A stretch of DNA of 64,000 nucleotides from NCBI RefSeq assembly GCF_000498535.1, contig NZ_AVGG01000019.1:124001-188000 (forward strand). Direction: 5' to 3'. The notes under the pieces were generated by a model. The model had not been told where the DNA came from. It did not search any database and worked only from the letters and a program-made list of their open reading frames with translations. Shown piece by piece: positions 45,706 through 54,210 of this stretch. The stretch's first letter is position 1; each line of letters opens with the position of its first letter. The position numbers and the translations under genes are program-made. This DNA is from Flavobacterium limnosediminis JC2902. Its GTDB lineage: Bacteria; Bacteroidota; Bacteroidia; Flavobacteriales; Flavobacteriaceae.

Positions 45706-47829
45706 ATGAGAAAAGACATTCAACATATCAAATTAGAAACTTCAGAAGTTAAAAGTTCGCAATCACAAGAGCAAAACTTTGTAACCGCTGAAGGCATCGA
45801 AGTAAAACAAACCTATTCCGAAGCGGATTTGGAAGGTTTGGAACATTTAGGTTTCGGAGCCGGTTTTGCACCGAATTTACGCGGACCGTATGCTACTATG
45901 TACGTACGCCGACCTTGGACCGTGCGCCAGTATGCCGGTTTCTCCACCGCAACCGAAAGTAACGCGTTCTATCGCCGTAACCTGGCTGCCGGACAAAAAG
46001 GATTATCCGTAGCTTTTGACTTGGCAACACACCGAGGCTATGATTCCGATCACGAGCGCGTGGTTGGCGACGTTGGAAAAGCCGGAGTAGCCATCGACTC
46101 GGTGGAAGACATGAAAATCCTTTTCGATCAGATTCCATTGGGCGAGATGTCGGTTTCCATGACCATGAACGGAGCGGTATTGCCTATTATGGCGTTCTAC
46201 ATCGTAGCTGCCGAAGAACAGGGCGTTGATGCCAAACTACTTTCGGGTACGATTCAAAACGACATTCTAAAGGAGTTCATGGTGCGTAACACCTACATCT
46301 ACCCTCCTACACCATCGATGAAAATCATTGCTGATATTTTCGACTATACCAGCAAAAAAATGCCAAAATTCAACTCGATTTCCATTTCAGGTTACCACAT
46401 GCAGGAAGCCGGAGCTACCGCCGATATTGAATTGGCATATACTCTAGCCGACGGACTGGAGTACATCCGCACCGGATTGGCAGCAGGAATGAAAATCGAC
46501 GAATTTGCTCCGCGTTTATCATTCTTCTGGGCGATTGGGATGAACCATTTCATGGAGATTGCCAAAATGCGCGCCGGTCGTATGCTTTGGGCAAAACTCT
46601 TGAAACAATTCGAACCGCAAGACGAGAAATCATTAGCACTACGAACACACTGCCAGACTTCCGGGTGGAGTTTAACCGAGCAGGATCCTTTCAATAACGT
46701 GGCACGTACTGCCATTGAAGCAGCAGCAGCAGCTTTCGGAGGGACACAATCCTTACACACAAATGCACTAGACGAGGCGATTGCCTTACCAACCGATTTC
46801 TCAGCGCGTATTGCCCGTAACACCCAAATTTTTTTACAGGAAGAAACCAAAATCTGTAAAACGGTTGATCCGTGGGCGGGAAGTTATTACGTGGAAAGCC
46901 TAACCAAAGAAATCGCGGATAAAGCCTGGGCTTTGATCGAAGAAGTGGAATCCTTGGGTGGTATGACCAAAGCGATTGAAGAAGGGATTCCGAAACTTAG
47001 AATTGAAGAAGCTGCAGCGCGTAAACAGGCGCGTATTGACAGCGGACAGGATATTATCGTTGGGGTGAATAAATTCCGTCTGGAAAAAGAAGACCCATTA
47101 CACATTTTAGAAGTAGACAACCAAACCGTTCGTGCAGAACAGATTGAGCGACTGGAAAACATAAAAGCAACCCGAAACACCCAAAAAGTACAGGAATGTT
47201 TAGCAAAACTAACGGCTTGTGCACAAGGTGGAGAAGGTAACTTATTGGATTTAGCGGTAGATGCAGCACGTAACAGAGCCACTTTAGGTGAAATCAGTGA
47301 TGCATTGGAAGCCGTTTTCGGAAGATATAAAGCACAAATCAGATCTTTTAGCGGCGTGTACAGCAAAGAAATTAAAAACGACGAAAGCTTTGAAAAAGCA
47401 AAACAGTTGGCCGACGAATTCGCAAAAAAAGAAGGCCGTCGTCCTCGTATTATGATTGCAAAAATGGGTCAGGACGGACACGATCGTGGCGCGAAAGTAG
47501 TCGCTACCGGTTATGCCGATGTAGGTTTTGACGTGGATATTGGTCCGCTTTTCCAAACCCCAGCCGAAGCAGCCAAACAAGCGGTGGAAAACGACGTACA
47601 TATTTTAGGCGTTTCCTCTCTTGCCGCGGGACACAAAACGTTGGTTCCGCAGGTTATTGAAGAACTGAAAAAATACGGTCGTGAAGACATTATGGTTATT
47701 GTGGGCGGGGTGATTCCGGCGCAGGATTACCAGTATTTGTTTGACGCGGGTGCGGTAGCGGTTTTTGGTCCAGGGACTAAAATCAGTGAAGCGGCCATTA
47801 CTATTCTGGAGGTTTTACTGGAAGATTAA
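45706..47829 (+). CDS. mutB: Methylmalonyl-CoA mutase large (alpha) subunit, catalytic
   Basis: 707 residues from the ATG at 45706. TIM-barrel substrate domain with [60 protein letters not shown] and [13 protein letters not shown], and a C-terminal B12 domain with the DxHxxG motif in [10 protein letters not shown] (His near residue 593), followed by [10 protein letters not shown] and GGVIPAQDY. Isomerises (R)-methylmalonyl-CoA and succinyl-CoA using adenosylcobalamin. A damaged copy of its last ~57 codons is at 50938-51125. Confidence 0.97.
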   Translation: MRKDIQHIKLETSEVKSSQSQEQNFVTAEGIEVKQTYSEADLEGLEHLGFGAGFAPNLRGPYATMYVRRPWTVRQYAGFSTATESNAFYRRNLAAGQKGLSVAFDLATHRGYDSDHERVVGDVGKAGVAIDSVEDMKILFDQIPLGEMSVSMTMNGAVLPIMAFYIVAAEEQGVDAKLLSGTIQNDILKEFMVRNTYIYPPTPSMKIIADIFDYTSKKMPKFNSISISGYHMQEAGATADIELAYTLADGLEYIRTGLAAGMKIDEFAPRLSFFWAIGMNHFMEIAKMRAGRMLWAKLLKQFEPQDEKSLALRTHCQTSGWSLTEQDPFNNVARTAIEAAAAAFGGTQSLHTNALDEAIALPTDFSARIARNTQIFLQEETKICKTVDPWAGSYYVESLTKEIADKAWALIEEVESLGGMTKAIEEGIPKLRIEEAAARKQARIDSGQDIIVGVNKFRLEKEDPLHILEVDNQTVRAEQIERLENIKATRNTQKVQECLAKLTACAQGGEGNLLDLAVDAARNRATLGEISDALEAVFGRYKAQIRSFSGVYSKEIKNDESFEKAKQLADEFAKKEGRRPRIMIAKMGQDGHDRGAKVVATGYADVGFDVDIGPLFQTPAEAAKQAVENDVHILGVSSLAAGHKTLVPQVIEELKKYGREDIMVIVGGVIPAQDYQYLFDAGAVAVFGPGTKISEAAITILEVLLED

Positions 47830-47841
47830 ATTATATAATGT

Positions 47842-47869
47842 AAAAAGAGCGGCACTTGCCGCTCTTTTT
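47842..47869. terminator. Bidirectional intrinsic terminator
   Basis: AAAAAGAGCGGC / GCCGCTCTTTTT perfect 12-bp arms, 4-nt loop, between convergent mutB and the TPR gene. Confidence 0.9.
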
Positions 47870-47882
47870 GTTTCCAACAAGA

Positions 47883-48437
47883 TTACTTTTTCTTGTTTCC
47901 TTTTTTCTTAGCCTTAGAATCGTTTCCTTTTTTGTTTTTTGCTTTCTTCTTTGGTGCCAGCAATTCTTTCTTAGCCTTTAATCGCTTTTCGATTTCTTCC
48001 ATTTCATAGGAAATGTCATTGGTAAAAGATAAAAGCTTCACTTCTTTTAGTGTTTTTAACGCTTTTTTGATTTCTCTTTTTCGTTCCAAAAGCAATACGG
48101 TTTTCAGCAAAACCTCCGCTTTATTGATTCCTTTGATTGTCAATGCGAAGGTTATCAGCTTTTCTGCTTCCTCAAAATCTTCATTTACCAACAAGGTTTG
48201 GATATAATGCGGATAAACTTCCAAGGCATGGATATCAACCGCAATCGCCTGTTGAAAATAATCTTTCGCCACTTCGTAACGCTGTAATTGCTCGGAATAC
48301 ACACGACCGTACAAACATAAAGCCATAGTATTTTTGGCATCATAAGACAAAGCATAATCCAAAGATTCAACCGTTTCCTCTAAGGAATACGGGTAATTGT
48401 CCAATGCCTGAAATAAGTATTTATCTATTGATTTCAT
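47883..48437 (-). CDS. TPR-like protein with Lys-rich tail, third gene of the rtcB-prfH operon
   Basis: 184 residues. Helical pairs with TPR character ([76 protein letters not shown]) span residues 1-150, followed by a highly basic tail ([16 protein letters not shown] to the C-terminal KKGNKKK). The start overlaps the end of prfH by 17 bp, so translation is coupled. The basic tail suggests RNA or ribosome contact. I know no established role for this protein in RNA repair. Confidence 0.8.
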   Translation of the reverse strand: MKSIDKYLFQALDNYPYSLEETVESLDYALSYDAKNTMALCLYGRVYSEQLQRYEVAKDYFQQAIAVDIHALEVYPHYIQTLLVNEDFEEAEKLITFALTIKGINKAEVLLKTVLLLERKREIKKALKTLKEVKLLSFTNDISYEMEEIEKRLKAKKELLAPKKKAKNKKGNDSKAKKKGNKKK

Positions 48438-49113
48438 TATACAATTCTTTTTTTAATCGCTGTCGTTCAGCTTTGATTTTCTTTTCTTCTTTTTGTTTCT
48501 TAAAATCAGAACCTTCAAAAGTCCGGATTGGATTCCCTCTTTCAATCTGAAGTTGATTCGTCCACTGTGTCTGAAACTGATTTTTTATCTGTAAAACCGA
48601 TTCTTCCTTCAGTTTTTGTAGTAAACGTTCCGTCGCCAGTTTTTTATTCTGATGCTGCGAACGGGAATCCATACTGACAACACTCAAACCCGTAGGCAAA
48701 TGTGTGGCCCTGATAGCGGAACTCACTTTATTAACATGTTGCCCGCCCGCTCCGGAACTTCGCATCGCCTGATACTGAATATCCTTCTCGGAAAATACCA
48801 TCTCTTTTGACTTCTCAATTTCAAAAATCCCGATAAACCAATTTTTCCGTTTATGAAATTTCCTGAAAGTACTCTTTCCGATCCATTGAATTGTTCCGAT
48901 CCAGGAAGCTGTAAAGTCAGCGGCAGTATTGCCTTCAAGCAAAATGATCGCCGAATCCACCGTTCCATTTTCCGAACCTGCTTCGTGTTGCAAAACTGTT
49001 GCTTTCAGATTCAAAGCTACAGCCTCCTGCAACACTTTCTTTAGTACCTGAGCAGCCACCCAAGTACATTCCGCAGGTCCTCTTCCAGAGGTTATTTGAA
49101 TTATTTTTTCCAT
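48421..49113 (-). CDS. prfH: Peptide chain release factor homolog PrfH
   Basis: 230 residues: a short N-terminal domain then the class I release factor catalytic domain with [21 protein letters not shown] (GGQ at residues 123-125) and [12 protein letters not shown]. The codon-recognition domain of RF1/RF2 is missing and the N-terminus ([20 protein letters not shown]) is characteristic of PrfH. In published work PrfH releases peptides from ribosomes damaged in the decoding centre, and RtcB (next gene, 2 bp away) religates the cut 16S rRNA. Confidence 0.93.
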   Translation of the reverse strand: MEKIIQITSGRGPAECTWVAAQVLKKVLQEAVALNLKATVLQHEAGSENGTVDSAIILLEGNTAADFTASWIGTIQWIGKSTFRKFHKRKNWFIGIFEIEKSKEMVFSEKDIQYQAMRSSGAGGQHVNKVSSAIRATHLPTGLSVVSMDSRSQHQNKKLATERLLQKLKEESVLQIKNQFQTQWTNQLQIERGNPIRTFEGSDFKKQKEEKKIKAERQRLKKELYNEINR

Positions 49114-49115
49114 AA

Positions 49116-50507
49116 TTATTTGTCCATTCTTACAATTTTCGGTGTAAATGTTCCCAGAACATCTACCAATTCCGTTTGTAAACTCATTACTGTATTGATG
49201 TCTTTATAAGCCATTGGCGCTTCGTCTACATTGCCGCCTATAAGCTTCACATCATTATTTTCTAAAATTTTATTGATCTGACTTTGCGTAAAAGAAGCTT
49301 TGCACTTCGCTCTCGAAAACAACCGCCCTGCCCCGTGTGAAGCCGAATTGATACTCTCTTCATTCCCTTTGCCCATCACAATAAAACCCGGAGCCGTCAT
49401 CGAACCGGGAATAATTCCCAATTGTCCTTTACCCGCCGGGGTTGCCCCTTTTCGGTGAACAATACATTCTTTACCGTCAACTATTTCCTTCCATGCGAAA
49501 TTGTGATGATTTTCGATGGTTACGGCGATGCGTTTTCCTAGCGCTTTTGCGATTCGGCGATGAATATCTTCGTGACACGCTTTGGCATAATCACCCGCTA
49601 AATTCATGGCCAACCAATATTCCTGACCATCGTGCGTATTCAAATCGAGCCAAGCCAAATGCTGAACATTCTTTGGTAACGGACATTGTTTCGTAGCCAG
49701 ATACGTATAGTGTTTTGCGATATTGGCTCCCAATCCACGGGAACCGCTATGCGATAAAACGGCTATATATTCTTTAGCTTCCAACTTCCATTCCGGCAAC
49801 GGATTCGCTAAATTCACGATACCCAATTCCACAAAGTGATTCCCGCCCCCAGACGAACCCAATTGCTTATAAGCTTTGTCTAAAAGTTGTTTCACAATCG
49901 GTATGTCCTGAAACTCGCTTCGGTAAAAAACTTCGTGATCCGATTTTACTTGGTGGGTTTCGGTCATGCCGAATTTCGTATTGTCTTTTAAAATTGCCAT
50001 TAGCTGGTGATCTTTCCCTTTCAGAAAAGAAGCCGGCAAATCGAAAATCGACAAACTCATTCGGCAGCCGATATCAACTCCCACTCCATACGGAATTACA
50101 GCATTATCAGTTGCGAGCACGCCACCTATCGGCAATCCGTATCCGGAATGAGCATCCGGCATTAAAGCTCCTTTTACTGATATTGGCAATTTCAAAGCAT
50201 CATACAGCTGAAATTTAGCCTGTTCATCAATTTCGTTTTCTCCAAAGATGGAAAAAGGTGCTCTGGTGGCATTCAACTGATTGAATTTCACTTGAACCGG
50301 ATTCAGCAAACCCTCCACTACTTTTCCCCAAGTGCCATCTCCCTTAAACTTTTCAGGGTGTAACAGCACTTCTTTAGCTTCAGCAAGAATGCGTTCCTTT
50401 TTCTCTCTTTTACGATATCTGTTAATTTGCCCTAAGGCAATATTTATTGCATTATTTTTTGGAAAGCCCAACTTAATCAGGTCTTTCCCGGATAATTTAT
50501 TTCCCAT
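49116..50507 (-). CDS. rtcB: RtcB-family 3'-phosphate RNA ligase
   Basis: 463 residues. [23 protein letters not shown] (metal Cys near 148), [35 protein letters not shown] and [14 protein letters not shown] (guanylylated His near 391) are all present, so the ligase should be active with GTP and Mn. Pairing with prfH puts it in the RtcB2 group dedicated to repairing cleaved rRNA. Upstream lie a terminator and a 27-codon leader ORF on the same strand. Confidence 0.95.
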   Translation of the reverse strand: MGNKLSGKDLIKLGFPKNNAINIALGQINRYRKREKKERILAEAKEVLLHPEKFKGDGTWGKVVEGLLNPVQVKFNQLNATRAPFSIFGENEIDEQAKFQLYDALKLPISVKGALMPDAHSGYGLPIGGVLATDNAVIPYGVGVDIGCRMSLSIFDLPASFLKGKDHQLMAILKDNTKFGMTETHQVKSDHEVFYRSEFQDIPIVKQLLDKAYKQLGSSGGGNHFVELGIVNLANPLPEWKLEAKEYIAVLSHSGSRGLGANIAKHYTYLATKQCPLPKNVQHLAWLDLNTHDGQEYWLAMNLAGDYAKACHEDIHRRIAKALGKRIAVTIENHHNFAWKEIVDGKECIVHRKGATPAGKGQLGIIPGSMTAPGFIVMGKGNEESINSASHGAGRLFSRAKCKASFTQSQINKILENNDVKLIGGNVDEAPMAYKDINTVMSLQTELVDVLGTFTPKIVRMDK

Positions 50508-50618
50508 GATTTTTTTAAAAACTAATTATAACTGCCAATGGAAATCCAAGGCAAATTTTTATTCATTTGAATAAGTAGTTTTCGGGAAGTAATTTTGTAG
50601 GATCTAGAATAAACAAAA

Positions 50619-50652
50619 AAAAAGCCCGAAACTAAATGTCTTCGGGCTTTTT
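50619..50652. terminator. Terminator between leader ORF and rtcB
   Basis: AAAAAGCCCGAA / TTCGGGCTTTTT, 10-nt loop, nine T on the minus strand. It lies 112 bp upstream of rtcB and 19 bp after the stop of the leader ORF, the layout of an attenuator or of an independent short transcript. Confidence 0.85.
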
Positions 50653-50670
50653 CATATATTTTTTATTTAT

Positions 50671-50754
50671 CTATGATTGCGGTAAGCCACGAAGAAGAGC
50701 CACACCAGTTCCAACTGACGCATTGCTTTGAGGTAATGATTTAAATACAAACAT
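50671..50754 (-). CDS. 27-codon leader peptide ORF upstream of rtcB-prfH
   Basis: ATG at 50754, stop TAG at 50671-50673; the peptide starts MFVFKSLPQS and ends LLRGLPQS, with two LPQS motifs. It sits between a plausible promoter (50790-50821) and an intrinsic terminator, on the same strand as the repair operon. Short length makes coding status uncertain, but the promoter-ORF-terminator arrangement is clean. Confidence 0.55.
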   Translation of the reverse strand: MFVFKSLPQSNASVGTGVALLRGLPQS

Positions 50755-50789
50755 TTTTCTTCGTTTTATGAGTTATTAATTTTCTGTTG

Positions 50790-50821
50790 CAAAGATTTAT
50801 TTTTATTTTTCTAATTTCCAA
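50790..50821 (-). promoter_or_regulatory. Probable promoter for the leader ORF / rtcB operon
   Basis: Minus strand TTG (plus 50819-50821), 21-bp spacer, AATCTTTG (50790-50797). The -7 differs from TAnnTTTG at the first two bases. Confidence 0.5.
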
Positions 50822-50937
50822 ACAATTACAGCAATTTCTTATTATTTCAAATTAATCTGAATAACATTATTCCTGCTAAATACCTGTAAAGTCAAGCGTT
50901 TTAACTCCATCTGAAGCATTGAAAAGACGCGCCCATT

Positions 50938-51125
50938 TTAGTTGTTCTTTGGTAATTGTACAGAAAAAATACGGCCAAAAAGATATAATACTGATTATGG
51001 AAGGAGTAATTCCGGCGCAGGATTACCAGTATTTGTTTGATGCAGGAGCGGTAGCGGTTTTTGGTCCCGGGACTAAAATCAGTGAAGCGGCGATTACCAT
51101 TTTGAAAGTTTTATTGGAAGAATAA
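50938..51125 (+). pseudogene. Truncated copy of the mutB 3' end
   Basis: From about 50969 on the DNA matches the last ~160 bp of mutB closely, encoding [26 protein letters not shown] and so on to the stop. Weak similarity extends back to ~50938. It has no start, no barrel and no DxHxxG motif, so it cannot be functional as a mutase. Lies 3.1 kb downstream of mutB in the same orientation, beyond the TPR-prfH-rtcB operon. Confidence 0.9.
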
Positions 51126-51147
51126 TTTATCCATTCACTATAAAAAC

Positions 51148-51174
51148 AAACCCTCACCGTAATTGCGAGGGTTT
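51148..51174 (+). terminator. Intrinsic terminator after the mutB remnant
   Basis: AAACCCTC / GAGGGTTT with an 11-nt loop and T run. Confidence 0.7.
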
Positions 51175-51230
51175 TTATTTATGTGAGTCTGTTGACGCAG
51201 TAATGTATTCAAAAAATGTAGCAGAGAAAC

Positions 51231-51347
51231 TTGTTTCATTTTTTTAAAATAAAATATTTTGAAACAAAATGTGTTTCATTTTTTTAAAAAATTAAAAATT
51301 GAAACAATAGTTGTGACTTTTTTTTAAAAATAAAATTTAAATCACAA
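51231..51347. repeat. Three consecutive AT-rich inverted repeats
   Basis: Arms TTGTTTCA (51231-51238) / TGAAACAA (51260-51267); TGTTTCA (51272-51278) / TGAAACA (51300-51306); TTGTGA (51311-51316) / TCACAA (51342-51347). Each starts 39-41 bp after the previous and the inner part is T7-A4/6-type. They fill the gap between the mutB remnant and the GNAT gene. Confidence 0.8.
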
Positions 51348-51461
51348 GTATTACGTATACACTTCGATGGCATGAAGTAACGGGACTTTACAAAGGAGTT
51401 ATTCGGGTTTTCTTTTTTACATTTGCTATTAACGTAAAAACACCTTTAACCTAAATGATTC

Positions 51462-51992
51462 ATGGAAATCAGAATCCGACAAGAAAACCAAAATGATTAC
51501 CCTAAGGTGCACGAGCTTATAGAGGCTGCGTTCCGAAATATAGAATACAGCGACCATAAGGAACATTTTTTAGTGGAACGTTTACGAAAATCTGATGCGT
51601 TTATTCCCGAACTGTCACTTGTTGCCGAAATTGAAAACGAAATCGTCGGACATATTTTATTGACCAGGTTACGCATTGAAAATCAAACCGAATCGTTCGA
51701 ATCCCTTGCTTTAGCACCGGTTTCGGTAAAGCCCGAATTTCACGGAAAAGGGATCGGTTCCAGATTAATTACCGAAAGTCATAGTATTGCAAAACGATTA
51801 GGATATACATCCATTATTCTCATAGGGCATAAAAACTACTATCCGAGATTTGGGTATGAACCAACCAGCAAGTATGGCATAAAAACACCTTTTAATGTTC
51901 CCGAAGAAAACTGTATGATTGTCTCCTTAACCGAAAAGGGTTTACTTAGTGTGCGTGGAGAAATAAAATATCCCAAAGAATTTTTCGAATAG
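51462..51992 (+). CDS. GNAT-family N-acetyltransferase
   Basis: 176 residues. GNAT core visible as IRIRQENQNDYPKVHELIEAAF, the strand EIVGHILLTRLRIE, ALAPVSVKPEFHGKGIGSRLI (acetyl-CoA pyrophosphate loop RxxGxG in the form HGKGIGS) and SIILIGHKNYYPRFGYEP. The YPRFGYEP motif is typical of the YhbS/small-molecule branch. Substrate unknown. Confidence 0.85.
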   Translation: MEIRIRQENQNDYPKVHELIEAAFRNIEYSDHKEHFLVERLRKSDAFIPELSLVAEIENEIVGHILLTRLRIENQTESFESLALAPVSVKPEFHGKGIGSRLITESHSIAKRLGYTSIILIGHKNYYPRFGYEPTSKYGIKTPFNVPEENCMIVSLTEKGLLSVRGEIKYPKEFFE

Positions 51993-52081
51993 AACCCGAA
52001 ATACCAAAAACTACTGCTTACCTGGTTACAGTCGCGAAATTGTATCACAAAAGAAAAACCCCGAGTTTCCCCGGAGCTTTC

Positions 52082-52339
52082 CTATTTATTTAAGTTTGAA
52101 TTACTTATTTCTTTTTGTGAAACCGCATCTTTGGCTTCGGATAAGAAATTATTGTATTTATCGGTGCCGTTTTTATAGACCTCATCCAATTTGTCTTTTA
52201 CATCGTCGGCATATTTTTGTCCTTTTTCAAGGATTCTTTTTCTTGTTTTCGATCCTTTCGCCGGAGCGAACAGTATACCTAATAGGACTCCCGTTGCTAA
52301 TCCGCCTAATACTCCTAATGCCACTTTACCTGTTTCCAT
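52082..52339 (-). CDS. YtxH-domain general-stress protein
   Basis: 85 residues from the ATG at 52339. GKVALGVLGGLATGVLLGILFAPAKGSKTR is the YtxH glycine-rich membrane segment plus APxKG motif, followed by a charged helical part. YtxH proteins are small inner-membrane stress proteins of unknown biochemistry. The longer frame to 52489 is rejected because it runs through the next gene. Part of the stress island to 56.3 kb. Confidence 0.85.
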   Translation of the reverse strand: METGKVALGVLGGLATGVLLGILFAPAKGSKTRKRILEKGQKYADDVKDKLDEVYKNGTDKYNNFLSEAKDAVSQKEISNSNLNK

Positions 52340-52377
52340 GATTTTATTTATTTTGTTGAATTTATATTTTATTGAAT

Positions 52378-52533
52378 TTATAATGCTTTTTTTCCTTGTA
52401 TCAGTCTTAATAAGACTGCTATAACTGCAATAACAAGCAGGATATGTATAATGTTTCCCGCCCCATATGCGAAGAATCCCACTGCCCAAAGGATAAGTAG
52501 AATTACTGCTGCTGTAAAGAGTAAATTGCCCAT
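52378..52533 (-). CDS. Lmo0937-family small membrane protein
   Basis: 51 residues, MGNLLFTAAVILLILWAVGF then AYGAGNIIHILLVIAVIAVL and a short RLIQGKKAL tail: two hydrophobic helices, the lmo0937 pattern found across bacteria and often induced by stress. It is too short for the usual gene-length cut-off. Between the CsbD gene and the YtxH gene on the same strand; probably one transcript with YtxH. Confidence 0.85.
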   Translation of the reverse strand: MGNLLFTAAVILLILWAVGFFAYGAGNIIHILLVIAVIAVLLRLIQGKKAL

Positions 52534-52622
52534 AAAATTTAATTTTAATTTTTAAGCTTGTTTTTTTTTAGGAAAGTGTGATATGCATTGTATCGCACCT
52601 TTTTTAATTGTAAGAGAAAAAC

Positions 52623-52643
52623 CGTTAAGTATGGTACTTAACG
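52623..52643 (-). terminator. Terminator after csbD-like gene
   Basis: CGTTAAGTA / TACTTAACG with a 3-nt loop, A/T run on the downstream (minus) side. Confidence 0.7.
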
Positions 52644-52662
52644 ATTCTTTTCCATTTATGTA

Positions 52663-52863
52663 TTAGTATTTAGAAATGACATCATCCAATTCTGATCTGG
52701 TTTTACCCAATTTAGTCTGAATTTTCAAAAACATTTCATTCTTTTTGCCTTCTTCAAAATTTAAATCGGCATCCGTTAATGTCGAAAATTTGGCTCTTAA
52801 TTTCTTTTTCTGATCTTCCCAATTTAATTTAACTGGTGCCGTAACGGTTTTTCCTTTTTCCAT
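52663..52863 (-). CDS. CsbD-like general stress protein
   Basis: 66 residues: LNWEDQKKKLRAKFSTLTDADLNFEEGKKNEMFLKIQTKLGKTRSELDDVI. The WEDQKKKLRAKF and LGKTREEL-type pattern matches CsbD, a small helical stress protein first known from the Bacillus sigma-B regulon. Function unknown. Preceded by a copy of the 21-bp-spaced direct-repeat promoter (52898-52957). Confidence 0.8.
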   Translation of the reverse strand: MEKGKTVTAPVKLNWEDQKKKLRAKFSTLTDADLNFEEGKKNEMFLKIQTKLGKTRSELDDVISKY

Positions 52864-52897
52864 AATAATGTACTTTAGCGTAACTTAATTGTTACAG

Positions 52898-52957
52898 TAC
52901 AAAGGTCAACATTCTAACCTTCAAAGTGTTACACAACTCCTTTTTAAACTTACATGA
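52898..52957 (-). promoter_or_regulatory. Stress-island promoter, copy 1 (csbD)
   Basis: On the minus strand: ATGTAAG, then 21 bp further GTGTAAC, then AC, 19 bp, and ACCTTTGTA (TACAAAGGT at plus 52898-52906). Same layout as the four other copies listed in this region. Confidence 0.75.
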
Positions 52958-52982
52958 TTCACAGGTTTCATTTTTGTTGAAT

Positions 52983-53013
52983 AAAAAAAGCAGAATTTGG
53001 CTCTGCTTTTTTT
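52983..53013 (-). terminator. Terminator of the lipoprotein gene
   Basis: AAAAAAGCAGA / TCTGCTTTTTT arms with T run on both strands. Confidence 0.8.
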
Positions 53014-53017
53014 GATA

Positions 53018-53512
53018 TTATTTCTTATTGTCTTTTCTTGTTAAATCACCGATTGATTTTCCAAGTTCATCCAAATCACGATTAAACTCTGTTTTAAATT
53101 CTTTCCAGTCTTCTTTACTGCTGACTTTCAAATTGTTAATTTTCGAATTTAATTCGGAGTTTCGTTTTTCAATCAACTCAATATTTTTCAGATAAACTTC
53201 ATCGTATTTTTTATCGGCTTTTTTGATTTCCAATTTCAAATCACTGATGAGTTTTTCGTTGGCTTTGATTTTTGCTTCGGTTTCCGCTTTATAGGCATTC
53301 CATTCCGCATTCACATCATCTGTCACCTTTTGTTCCGACATCTCATCTAACGCTTTGTCCTGTTCGACTATCGCCTCATCCTGTTTCGCTTCATGTGTTG
53401 CCTCTACGACATCTTCTGCCTCAGCCTCTTTCGCCGTATCCGATTTACAGCTTGTTCCCAGCATTCCTACCATAAAAGTCGATATGGCCAGAATAAAAAT
53501 TGATTTTTTCAT
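53018..53512 (-). CDS. Helical lipoprotein of the stress island
   Basis: 164 residues. Lipoprotein signal MKKSIFILAISTFMVGMLGTSC with lipobox GTSC, then a Glu/Lys-rich, nearly all-helical mature part with heptad-like repeats (KANEKLISDLKLEIKKADKK, IELIEKRNSELNSKINNL), so a coiled coil in the periplasm is likely. No domain recognised. Its promoter region carries copy 2 of the direct-repeat motif. Confidence 0.8.
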   Translation of the reverse strand: MKKSIFILAISTFMVGMLGTSCKSDTAKEAEAEDVVEATHEAKQDEAIVEQDKALDEMSEQKVTDDVNAEWNAYKAETEAKIKANEKLISDLKLEIKKADKKYDEVYLKNIELIEKRNSELNSKINNLKVSSKEDWKEFKTEFNRDLDELGKSIGDLTRKDNKK

Positions 53513-53555
53513 TTTCTTACATTGTATTAGTTATATAAATGGATCATCTCCATTT

Positions 53556-53616
53556 TACAAAGGTGGTTTTATTGTGACGGAATGTGTTATACAATTCAAA
53601 AGAAGAGTTATATTAT
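53556..53616 (-). promoter_or_regulatory. Stress-island promoter, copy 2 (lipoprotein)
   Basis: Minus strand: ATATAAC, 21 bp later GTATAAC, AC, 19 bp, ACCTTTGTA (plus 53556-53564). Confidence 0.8.
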
Positions 53617-53639
53617 TCACACTTAGTGATTCCTCTTCT

Positions 53640-53777
53640 TTACACAATAAATGACCTTGGATGTTTTTCATTATGATTTACAGTAAATAAAAAGGAGATT
53701 ATCCCAACAATAACAGATGCATAAATCGTACAAGCAATCATTTTAAATATGGTTTTGCGTTTTGAAGACAATACCAA
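53640..53777 (-). CDS. Putative 33-45-residue single-helix membrane protein
   Basis: An ATG at 53741 gives 33 residues (MIACTIYASVIVGIISFLFT then a polar tail ending PRSFIV); a TTG at 53777 would add a basic N-terminus (VLSSKRKTIFK) ahead of the hydrophobic helix, which makes better topological sense. Stop at 53640-53642. Upstream, at 53863-53925, is copy 4 of the stress promoter. Too short to be certain. Confidence 0.45.
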   Translation of the reverse strand: MVLSSKRKTIFKMIACTIYASVIVGIISFLFTVNHNEKHPRSFIV

Positions 53778-53862
53778 TTTCTCAATGATTTTTTTGTTAT
53801 TGCTGCTTTACTGTGTTTGAGACAATCTCCTTAAAAAGTTATGAACGAATGTGTAATTTTCT

Positions 53863-53925
53863 TATGTAAAGTTCAGAAATAATGAACGGAAACCATTACA
53901 TAACTTCTTGCAAAAATTATATAAT
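53863..53925 (-). promoter_or_regulatory. Stress-island promoter, copy 4 (small membrane protein)
   Basis: Minus strand: ATATAAT, 21 bp later ATGTAAT, then GG, 19 bp, AACTTTACATA (plus 53863-53873). Confidence 0.7.
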
Positions 53926-53944
53926 TCCGACTGAAATATATTTT

Positions 53945-54075
53945 TGTAAAACAAAAGGACCATTGAAACCAACAGTCCTTTTCAATCATCAAGGTAATCG
54001 AAATCAAAATTGTATTATTATATGTTTTTTTTAAAGTTTCTCAGTTGTGTTTTCAGTGTAAAAAGGAAACACTTT
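53945..54075 (-). ncRNA. Candidate small RNA
   Basis: Bounded by promoter copy 3 (54082-54143) and a terminator hairpin AAAAGGAC (53953-53960) / GTCCTTTT (53975-53982) with T run on the minus strand, giving a transcript of about 130 nt. No convincing ORF lies within it. Exact ends are estimated. Confidence 0.45.
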
Positions 54076-54081
54076 AATCTT

Positions 54082-54143
54082 TAGTAAAGTTGGTTGTTTT
54101 TTGGTTATATGTGTTATACAACTCTGCCGATAAGTTATATTAT
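54082..54143 (-). promoter_or_regulatory. Stress-island promoter, copy 3 (candidate sRNA)
   Basis: Minus strand: ATATAAC, 21 bp later GTATAAC, AC, 19 bp, AACTTTACTA (plus 54082-54091). Confidence 0.75.
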
Positions 54144-54210
54144 TACGTTATTTTTGAAATCGTTTTTTGAGATTCGGATACGTTTTTTTTGAAAGGGAGG
54201 AAACACACAT

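Noticed and set aside
45896..47366. Long open frames antisense to mutB
   Set aside because: They are shadows of the strongly biased mutB codons and contain no recognisable domain.
50938..51125. A functional small B12-binding protein
   Set aside because: It lacks the DxHxxG cobalamin motif and a proper start; only the last part of the mutB domain remains.
52082..52489. A 135-residue form of the YtxH protein
   Set aside because: The N-terminal extension reads through the Lmo0937-like gene in another frame and has no family similarity; the ATG at 52339 is correct.
53945..54075. Peptide ORF starting MIEKDCWFQW in the candidate sRNA
   Set aside because: It runs across the terminator and the next promoter, so it cannot be a normal gene.
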